From Prauserella shujinwangii (GTDB taxonomy: Bacteria; Actinomycetota; Actinomycetes; Mycobacteriales; Pseudonocardiaceae): DNA of 64,000 nt. The notes under the pieces are model-generated. The model was not told the origin of the DNA. It was given only the letters and a program-made list of their open reading frames with translations, and did no database searches. Shown here piece after piece: positions 57,415 to 64,000 of the stretch. The first letter of the stretch is position 1. Every line of letters begins with the position of its first letter. Position numbers and translations under genes: made by a program. Where the stretch lies: NCBI RefSeq assembly GCF_003001955.1, contig NZ_PVNH01000001.1:186001-250000 (forward strand), written 5' to 3'.

Positions 57415-57645
57415 ATGACGTGGGCACGCCGCCCCGGGGCCGTGCGCACCCCGGAACGGATGAACCAGGCCCGCGCCGTCGAGGAGGATCACCAGCTGGT
57501 CACGCACCAGCGGGCAGTGCGCACCGTGGCCGGGCAGGCGGTCGACGCGACCGACTGCCTGCGGCTGCTGGAGATGCTCGGTCTGGAACCCGGTGACGGG
57601 CGGGTGCCGGGAGCACCGCGAGCGGAGCCCGGCGACGGCGCCTGA
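57415..57645 (+). CDS. hypothetical 76-residue protein
   Basis: Small protein MTWARRPGAVRTPERMNQAR followed by AVEEDHQLVTHQRAVRTVAG, QAVDATDCLRLLEMLGLEPG and a Pro/Gly-rich tail. No known domain. GAGGGA lies 5 nt before ATG 57415, and the central part has helix-like composition, so it is probably real. GTG 57379 would add 12 residues. Function unknown. Confidence 0.5.
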   Translation: MTWARRPGAVRTPERMNQARAVEEDHQLVTHQRAVRTVAGQAVDATDCLRLLEMLGLEPGDGRVPGAPRAEPGDGA

Positions 57646-57680
57646 CCGGACGTCCCGGCGCCGCCGCGCGCACTCCGTGG

Positions 57681-58601
57681 TCAGCCCGCCGAGCGGGTCA
57701 CCACCGCGTCCCCCGCGCCGCTGCGCGCCCGCACCTTGAGCGCGACCGGCCCGTCCGGGGGCGTGTCGGCCACGTCCAGCTCGCTCGACACCCGGCCGGC
57801 GCCGGAGGAGAGCTCGATCTCCGCCGCGACCCCCTGCCGGATGCCGATCCGGATCTCGCCCGAGCCGGTGATGGCCTCCACCGAGCCAGCCGCCGCCTCG
57901 GCGACCGTCACGTCGCCGCTGCTGCTGCGCACCAGCACCTGGCCGTCGACGGTGCCCAGCCACACGTCGCCGGTGCCGGTGCCGAGTGTCGCCGAGCCGG
58001 ACACCGCGGGCGCCTCGACGTCGCCGCTGCCCGAGCGCAGCCGCACACCGGCCGGGGCGGGGCCGAGCCGGATGGATCCGGTCCCGGTGCGCACGGACAC
58101 CGCGCCCCCCGCGCCCTCGAGCGACACGTCTCCCGAGCCGGTGGCCACGTCGGCGCGTCCCGCCTTGCCGGTCACGGTCACGGTGGCGGCCCCGGCTCGC
58201 ACGTCCACGTGGGAACCCTCGGGCGCGCGGACCCGCACACCCAGCGGGACGTTGCGCAGCGGCAGCGGTTTCGGGCCCCGCACGACCAGCCGGGAGCCGA
58301 CCTTCTCGACGCGGGCCTGCCGCACGGCATCCGCGGCCGAGCCGTGCAGCTCCGCCCCGAGCTGGCCGCCGAAGTGCTCGCCGACCCAGTTGAGGATGTT
58401 GGACACGCCCTCGGTCCAGGGCGCCTGCGCGGCCGGCTCGTGCCGCACCTCCACGCTCGCCTCGCCCTCGCCGAGCTGGATCTCCACCCGGCCCGTCGTG
58501 ATGTCCACGTCGAGTTCGAGCGGCCCGTCGGCGTCGAACGTCTGGCTGCGGACGGGCGCCTCGCCCTGCTGGTGCTCGTCGTTCGTCGGCATGTCCGTCA
58601 T
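57681..58601 (-). CDS. DUF4097-family beta-strand repeat protein
   Basis: A 306-residue protein. After a hydrophilic start (SQTFDADGPLELDVDITTGR) it is made of repeating beta-strand units with the SGSGDV/TGTGDV signature (ATGSGDVSLEG, TGTGSIRLG, SGSGDVEAP, TGTGDVWLG, SSSGDVTVA, TGSGEIRIG), a DUF4097 solenoid. Such proteins are often paired with DNA-binding partners or anti-sigma-like membrane proteins; the function is unknown. No membrane segment or signal peptide. Its ATG overlaps the stop of the HicB-like gene (ATGA), so the two are co-translated. Confidence 0.85.
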   Translation of the reverse strand: MTDMPTNDEHQQGEAPVRSQTFDADGPLELDVDITTGRVEIQLGEGEASVEVRHEPAAQAPWTEGVSNILNWVGEHFGGQLGAELHGSAADAVRQARVEKVGSRLVVRGPKPLPLRNVPLGVRVRAPEGSHVDVRAGAATVTVTGKAGRADVATGSGDVSLEGAGGAVSVRTGTGSIRLGPAPAGVRLRSGSGDVEAPAVSGSATLGTGTGDVWLGTVDGQVLVRSSSGDVTVAEAAAGSVEAITGSGEIRIGIRQGVAAEIELSSGAGRVSSELDVADTPPDGPVALKVRARSGAGDAVVTRSAG

Positions 58602-59122
58602 CCCTTCACCCAGCCGTGCAGGTGCGAGCCGGAGCGCTCGCCGTGCTGCTTCTGCCCGTGGTGCTGGTGCTTGCCCTGCAGCGCGCCCTGCACCGCCTGC
58701 GAGACGAAGGTGTTGAGCGAGACGCCCTGCGCCGCCGCCGCCTGCTCGGCCTGCCCCTTGAGCTGCTCGAACAGGCGCAGCGTGATGCGGCTGATGTCGC
58801 CGCCGTCCCCGGCGGGCGGTGGCGGTGGCGACTGCGGTGGGGGCGGTGGCGGCGGCGGGGAGGACGCGGACTCACCCGTCGCGGTGCCGGTGACCACCAC
58901 CCGGACGTCGCGCCCGTCGAGGCGCACGTCGACGACCTGGTCGGGGAGGTTGGCGGTGACCTCGGCGGCGAGGTCGGCGAGCGCGTTCATCAGCGCGAGC
59001 CGGGCGGCCGGCTCCAGCGCCGCGGACAGCACGGCCGCGGCGCGTCTCAGCTGCTCGTCGCCCGCGGAAGCCGTCGTGTTCAGGCTCTCCCGCAGGCTCT
59101 GCAGATACGGCGTCAAATCCAT
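58598..59122 (-). CDS. HicB-like ribbon-helix-helix protein with Pro-rich linker
   Basis: A 174-residue protein. The N-terminal 85 residues are helical (MDLTPYLQSLRESLNTTASA; ALEPAARLALMNALADLAAE), then a short beta region (VRLDGRDVRVVVTGT). A Ser/Pro stretch of about 18 residues with two polyproline runs separates this from a ribbon-helix-helix (RITLRLFEQLKGQAEQAAAA then QGVSLNTFVSQAVQGALQ), as in HicB antitoxins. The tail is His-rich (GKHQHHGQKQHG). No HicA-type toxin is next to it; the partner is DUF4097. Repeated GGCGTCAC boxes at its promoter suggest autoregulation. Confidence 0.82.
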   Translation of the reverse strand: MDLTPYLQSLRESLNTTASAGDEQLRRAAAVLSAALEPAARLALMNALADLAAEVTANLPDQVVDVRLDGRDVRVVVTGTATGESASSPPPPPPPPQSPPPPPAGDGGDISRITLRLFEQLKGQAEQAAAAQGVSLNTFVSQAVQGALQGKHQHHGQKQHGERSGSHLHGWVKG

Positions 59123-59174
59123 GACACCACTATGGCGTCACTTCTGACGTCACGCAACACCGTCGTGGCGTCAC
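59109..59174. promoter_or_regulatory. GGCGTCA(C) repeats at the HicB-like gene promoter
   Basis: GGCGTCA occurs at 59109-59115 and GGCGTCAC at 59134-59141 and 59167-59174, with GACGTCAC at 59146-59153 (part of the palindrome TGACGTCA). A minus-strand CATAGT -10 (59134-59129) 6 nt before ATG 59122 overlaps one box. Ribbon-helix-helix proteins typically bind arrays of such short direct repeats. Confidence 0.55.
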
Positions 59175-59235
59175 CCCGGGATCGTCCGTCGCGGCAGATA
59201 CGCTGCGGGCGGAACAACGGCGGAGGGAGTCGAAG

Positions 59236-59988
59236 GTGGCCGAGACGGTGTCGCCCCAGGTGCAGTTGATCGCGAAGACGGAGTTCTTCCCCCCGGCCGA
59301 CGTGCCGTGGTCGACCGACGCCGACGGTGGTCAGGCGCTGGCCGAGTTCGCCGGGCGCGCCTGCTACCAGTCGTGGAAGAAGCCGAACCCGAAGACGGCC
59401 ACCAACGCCGGCTACCTCGAGCACATCATCGAGGTCGGGCACCTTTCGGTGCTCGAGCACGGGTCGGCGAGCTTCTACATCACCGGGATCTCCCGGTCGC
59501 TGACCCACGAGCTGATCCGGCACCGGCACTTCTCCTACTCGCAGTTGTCGCAGCGTTACGTGCCCGAGCGCGACGCCGCGTTCGTCGAGCCTGCCGTGAT
59601 CGCCGACGACCCGGAGCTGCACGAGAAGTTCCTCGCCGCCGCGCAGGCCAGCGTCGACGCCTACAACGAGCTGCTCGCGGGGCTGGAGGAGAAGTTCGCC
59701 GACGCGCCCAGCGCGACGCTGCGGCGCAAGCAGGCCCGGCAGGCCGCGCGCGCCGTGCTGCCCAACGCCACCGAGACCCGGATCGTCGTCACCGGCAACT
59801 ACCGCGCGTGGCGGCACTTCATCGCGATGCGCGCCACCGAACAGGCCGACGTCGAGATCCGCGCGCTCGCCGTCGAGTGCCTGCGGCAGCTACAGAAGGT
59901 GGCGGAGAACGTGTTCGCCGACTTCACGATCTCCACGCTGCCCGACGGCACGGAGGTGGCGTCGAGCCCGAAGGTCCTCGAAGGCTGA
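59236..59988 (+). CDS. thyX: FAD-dependent thymidylate synthase ThyX
   Basis: A 250-residue flavin-dependent thymidylate synthase, making dTMP from dUMP with methylene-THF and NADPH. The ThyX motif RHRxxSxxxxSQR is complete as [13 protein letters not shown] near residue 95. Other landmarks are [30 protein letters not shown] and [28 protein letters not shown] precedes GTG 59236; TACGCT at 59199-59204 is a good -10. The TGATG overlap joins it to the ACT-domain gene. The dapB...thyX-dapA order is conserved in Actinobacteria. Confidence 0.97.
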   Translation: MAETVSPQVQLIAKTEFFPPADVPWSTDADGGQALAEFAGRACYQSWKKPNPKTATNAGYLEHIIEVGHLSVLEHGSASFYITGISRSLTHELIRHRHFSYSQLSQRYVPERDAAFVEPAVIADDPELHEKFLAAAQASVDAYNELLAGLEEKFADAPSATLRRKQARQAARAVLPNATETRIVVTGNYRAWRHFIAMRATEQADVEIRALAVECLRQLQKVAENVFADFTISTLPDGTEVASSPKVLEG

Positions 59989-60383
59989 TGCGCAGGCTCG
60001 CCATCGACGTGCGGCCCGGCGAGTACGCGGTCGCACGGCTCGACGCGGGCGCGGCGGCCCCGGTCGGGCTGTTCGACCGGTCCGGCGACGCGCTGGTGTC
60101 GGTGACCCGCACCGGCGGCGAGCTGTCGGTGATCTGCCCGGCGGAGGCCGCCCCGGCCGGGGCACGTGTCCAGGACGGCTGGCGGCTGCTCACGGTCCGC
60201 GGACCGCTCGCGTTCACCCTCACCGGCGTGATCGCGGCGCTGTCCAGCGAGCTGGCCGCCGCCGGGGTCGCGCTGTTCACCCTGTCCACCTTCGACACCG
60301 ACCACGTGCTGGTGCGGGCGGCCGACCTCGACCGGGCGGTCGCGGCGCTCGAGGCCTCCGGGCACGACGTCTTCCACGCCTGA
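59988..60383 (+). CDS. ACT-domain protein (double ACT-like, unknown ligand)
   Basis: A 131-residue protein. The C-terminal half WRLLTVRGPLAFTLTGVIAA and ELAAAGVALFTLSTFDTDHV fits the ACT/CASTOR-like domain that binds amino acids; the first half (LAIDVRPGEYAVARLDAGAA) resembles a degenerate copy. Homologues are annotated as ACT-domain proteins of unknown role. It overlaps the thyX stop (TGATG) and lies upstream of dapA, so amino acid sensing is plausible but unproven. Confidence 0.8.
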   Translation: MRRLAIDVRPGEYAVARLDAGAAAPVGLFDRSGDALVSVTRTGGELSVICPAEAAPAGARVQDGWRLLTVRGPLAFTLTGVIAALSSELAAAGVALFTLSTFDTDHVLVRAADLDRAVAALEASGHDVFHA

Positions 60384-60456
60384 CGGGAGTCCGGGGACCG
60401 CGTCGCGCGACGCGGATACGATCTCCCCGTCCGGACCCCCGAAGGAGTGACGCCCC

Positions 60457-61983
60457 GTGACCGAAGAGCAGATCCGGCAGTCGCACCCGGCCGGTGCCGG
60501 GCCCGGACCCCGGGTGGTCGCGGGCCGGTACACGCTGCTCGGCGAGCTGGGCCGCGGCGGCATGGGGGTGGTGTGGCGGGGCGAGGACACGGTGATCGGC
60601 AGGCCGGTGGCGGTCAAGGAGCTGGCGGTGCCGTCCGGGGCGGAGGCGCCGGGCGTCTTCCAGGAGCGGGTGCTGCGGGAGGTGCGCACCGGGGGACGGC
60701 TCAACGACCCTGCGGTGGTGACGGTGTACGACGTGGTCACCGAGGGCGGCACCACGTTCATCGTGATGGAGCTGGTGGAGGCGCCGACCCTGGCCGAGCT
60801 GGTGCGCCGGGAGGGTCCGCTGCCGCCGCATCGGGTGGCGGCCATCGGGGAGCAGGTGCTCTCGGCGTTGCGGGCCGCGCACGAGGCGGGGATCGTGCAC
60901 CGCGACGTCAAGCCGGGCAACATCATGGTCGCGCCCGGCGGGCGGGTGAAGCTGACCGACTTCGGCATCGCGCAGGCGGTCGACGACCCGCGGCTGACCA
61001 CGAGCGGGATGCTGGTGGGCTCGCCGGCGTTCATGGCGCCGGAGCGGGTCGCGGGGCGGGAGGCGCTGCCCGCCTCCGATCTGTGGGCGCTGGGCGCGAC
61101 GCTGTTCTTCGCGGTGGAGGGCGTGGTGGCGTTCGAGCGGCCCACCACGGCGGCGACGTTGCACGCGATCCTGCACGAGGTGCCCTACCTGACCCGCACG
61201 CAGGGCCCGCTGGCCTCGGCGATCATGGGGTTGCTGGTGGCCGCGCCCGAGGCGCGGCTGTCGGCTCCGCAGGCGGGTGGCCTGCTGGCGATGGCGGCCC
61301 GGCAGCAGGGACAGTCCACGCCGCCGGGCGGGCAGCCCGCGACGGCCGCCTACGCCGGGCAGCCGACGGTGCCCACCGGTCCCGGTGCGCCGGGGCCCGC
61401 GGCGGGGGAGCCGCGGCGGCGCGGGCGGGGAGCCCTGGCCGCCGGGGCGGTGCTGGCGTCGGTCGCGCTGCTCGCGGGCGGGTTCTTCCTCGGCAGGCCG
61501 GTGTGGTCGCCCGCCACCGACGAGGCGATGCTGCCCACCCTCACCTACGGCGACGGCGGCGACGTGGGGTTCACGCTCAGCAGCGGGGCGGACGTCTGCC
61601 TCAACGGCCGGTTCGACCCCGGCTACCAGATCAGCTCGGCCAACCAGCCCGACTGCGACGAGCGGCACGACTTCGAGGTCTACCTCTCCGAGCACGCCCT
61701 CGGCGCCGGTGCCTACGCCTCCGACGACGCCCAGCTGCTCGCCTACCCCGGCGTGGAGCGGCTGCGCAGCTTCGCCGAGACCCAGTGCGCGCTCGGCTTC
61801 CACTCCGACATCGTCCCGGCGGAGTCGCGCCCGTCGCTGACCTACCGTGCGCTGGTGCCCAGCAAGGCGCTGTGGGAGCAGCCCCAGGAGTCCGACTCGG
61901 ACCTGCGGCGCACCGTGTACTGCGTGCTGGCCGACCGGGGCGGCGACCAGCTCACCGAGCAGGTGACCGTGGAGGTCAAGTAG
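60457..61983 (+). CDS. membrane-anchored Ser/Thr protein kinase (PknB-type)
   Basis: A 508-residue receptor-like kinase. The cytoplasmic kinase domain has GRGGMGVVWRGED, catalytic Lys54 in VAVKEL, HRDVKPGNIMV with the catalytic Asp, DFGIAQ, and GSPAFMAPER. A Pro/Gly linker, a transmembrane helix near residues 325-345 (ALAAGAVLASVALLAGGFFL) and an extracytoplasmic domain with several Cys follow (SSGADVCLNG, QPDCDERHDF, ETQCALGF, VYCVLADRG). The outside domain is not PASTA. It lies alone between the ACT gene and dapA; substrate unknown. GAAGGAG precedes GTG 60457, and a perfect 18-bp palindrome lies at 60398-60415. Confidence 0.93.
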   Translation: MTEEQIRQSHPAGAGPGPRVVAGRYTLLGELGRGGMGVVWRGEDTVIGRPVAVKELAVPSGAEAPGVFQERVLREVRTGGRLNDPAVVTVYDVVTEGGTTFIVMELVEAPTLAELVRREGPLPPHRVAAIGEQVLSALRAAHEAGIVHRDVKPGNIMVAPGGRVKLTDFGIAQAVDDPRLTTSGMLVGSPAFMAPERVAGREALPASDLWALGATLFFAVEGVVAFERPTTAATLHAILHEVPYLTRTQGPLASAIMGLLVAAPEARLSAPQAGGLLAMAARQQGQSTPPGGQPATAAYAGQPTVPTGPGAPGPAAGEPRRRGRGALAAGAVLASVALLAGGFFLGRPVWSPATDEAMLPTLTYGDGGDVGFTLSSGADVCLNGRFDPGYQISSANQPDCDERHDFEVYLSEHALGAGAYASDDAQLLAYPGVERLRSFAETQCALGFHSDIVPAESRPSLTYRALVPSKALWEQPQESDSDLRRTVYCVLADRGGDQLTEQVTVEVK

Positions 61984-62099
61984 CCGCAGAAGTTCCCGCG
62001 CGAGCCCGGCGGGGCGGGTGATTCTCCGCCGCGCCGCGGCGTGCGGAACGCGATCGCCGCGATCGGCGGCGTCGGCACCGGGTGACGGCCTGAACGAGG

Positions 62100-62105
62100 T
62101 ACCGT
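62100..62105 (+). promoter_or_regulatory. -10 element TACCGT, near-leaderless dapA promoter
   Basis: TACCGT ends 7 nt before ATG 62113. Confidence 0.5.
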
Positions 62106-62112
62106 CAACGGC

Positions 62113-63134
62113 ATGTCGATCGCACCGCCCACCCCACCCACCGCCGCGCCCGGGAGGCCGTTCGGCCGCGTGCTCACCGCCATGGTCACCCCCTTCGACA
62201 CCCACGGGGCCGTGGACCTGAAGCGGGCGCAGGAGCTCGCCGTGCACCTGCTGGAGCTGGGCAACGACGGGCTGGTGATCAACGGCACCACCGGCGAGAG
62301 CCCCACCACCACCGACGCCGAGAAGGCGGACCTGGTCCGGGCCGTCGTGGAGGCGGTGGGGGACAAGGCCACCGTCGTGTCGGGCGCGGGCACCTACGAC
62401 ACCGCGCACAGCGTCGAGCTGGTGCGCCAGGCGGAGAAGGCGGGCGCCCACGGCGTCCTCGTCGTCACCCCGTACTACTCGCGGCCCACCCAGGCCGGGC
62501 TGTACGCGCACTTCACGTCGGTCGCCGACGCCACCGGCCTGCCGGTGATGCTCTACGACATCCCGCCGCGCTCCATCGTGCCGATCGAGGTGGACACGCT
62601 GCGCAGGCTGGCCGAGCACCCGCGCATCCTCGCCGTCAAGGACGCCAAGGGCGACCTGCTCGCGGGCAGCGAGGTGATCGCGAACACCCACCTCGCCTAC
62701 TATTCGGGGGACGACGCGCTGAACCTGCCGTGGCTCTCGGTCGGCGCGACCGGCGTGGTCAGCGTCATCGGGCATGTGGTCGCGGGCCGCATCCGGGCCA
62801 TGATCGAGGCCTACGAGGACGGCGACACGTCCACGGCGCGCACCAACCACCGGGGCATGCTCCCGGTGTACCGCGCGTTCTCGCGGGTCGGCGGCGTCGT
62901 CTTCGCCAAGACGGCGCTGCGGATGCGCGGCTACGATGTCGGGGAGCCGCGGCTCCCGATCGTGCCGGCCAGCAGTGAGCAGGTCGAGGCGATCGCGGCG
63001 GACCTGACCCAGGCGGGCGTGCCACTCGAACAGTCACCGACGAGCGACTGGGCGGGCTCCCGGGTCGCCCAGGCCGACTCCGCCGCGGCGTATGTTGCAC
63101 CGACCACTCACACCAGCGTTGGGACCATTCATCG

Positions 63135-63138
<4 letters not shown>
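62113..63138 (+). CDS. dapA: 4-hydroxy-tetrahydrodipicolinate synthase
   Basis: A 341-residue DapA, condensing pyruvate and aspartate semialdehyde in the diaminopimelate pathway. TAMVTPFDTHGAVDLKRAQE; the GTTGESPTT loop; LYDIPPRS with the active-site Tyr; and the Schiff-base lysine in ILAVKDAKGDLLAG. The C-terminal ~30 residues are Ala/Thr-rich beyond the usual end. The stop overlaps the rnj GTG by 4 nt. Predicted leaderless. dapA-rnj pairing is typical of Actinobacteria. Confidence 0.96.

Positions 63139-64000
<862 letters not shown>

Overview
This is high-GC DNA with many GTG starts, tightly coupled genes (4-nt GTGA/ATGA overlaps) and a core-gene order typical of Actinobacteria: rimP-nusA-ylxR-infB-rbfA, then truB-ribF-rpsO-pnp, then dapB-thyX-dapA-rnj. 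The gene families and the abundant intergenic palindromes suggest a Pseudonocardiales genome, perhaps Amycolatopsis-like. That placement is inference from gene content; no rRNA or other phylogenetic marker was compared.

Layout. 1-3.86 kb: [NiFe]-hydrogenase maturation genes hypC-D-E-A-B. 3.9-6.4 kb: five small genes, each preceded by a stress-sigma-like promoter (GTTT-N15/16-GGGTAC type), including a ChaB/Rho_N protein and a SIS-domain protein. 6.4-8.5 kb: ABC-2 transporter with its TetR repressor. 8.6-10.65 kb: split LigD-type end-joining polymerase and ATP-dependent ligase. 10.8-18.4 kb: group 2 sigma factor, a GlxA-type regulator divergent from a flavodoxin-fold reductase, a MocR regulator, a winged-helix regulator with a membrane protein, and PolX. 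18.7-23.05 kb: MarR regulator divergent from SDR, amidohydrolase, MaoC hydratase and acyl-CoA ligase, resembling phenylpropanoid (p-coumarate type) side-chain degradation operons. 23.2-32.3 kb: metallo-hydrolase, CapA lipoprotein, LysR/PLP dehydratase pair, two PH-domain membrane proteins, class V aminotransferase, ferritin-like lipoprotein. 32.4-48.5 kb: translation and RNA-metabolism core, interrupted by a decayed antitoxin, a TRM11-like methyltransferase, and MATE and MFS transporters. 48.6-51.2 kb: M16 protease and dapB. 51.3-59.1 kb: accessory genes (pterin dehydratase-VOC fusion, MFS/TetR efflux pair, YcaQ-type glycosylase, cold-shock protein, DUF4097/HicB-like pair). 59.2-64 kb: thyX, an ACT-domain protein, a Ser/Thr kinase, dapA and the start of RNase J.

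Two patterns cut across the window. First, at least fourteen genes have a TANNNT -10 hexamer 6-8 nt upstream of the start codon, so their mRNAs are probably leaderless; this settled several start choices. Second, several gene borders carry long near-perfect palindromes or short-repeat arrays of different sequence families (361, 10.7, 18.5, 29.5, 44.35 and 48.54 kb), most likely terminators or mobile palindromic elements. No insertion sequence, tRNA, rRNA or CRISPR array was seen, and no clearly novel enzymatic system was found. The palindrome families, the leaderless promoters and the stress-promoter cluster are the most unusual signals.
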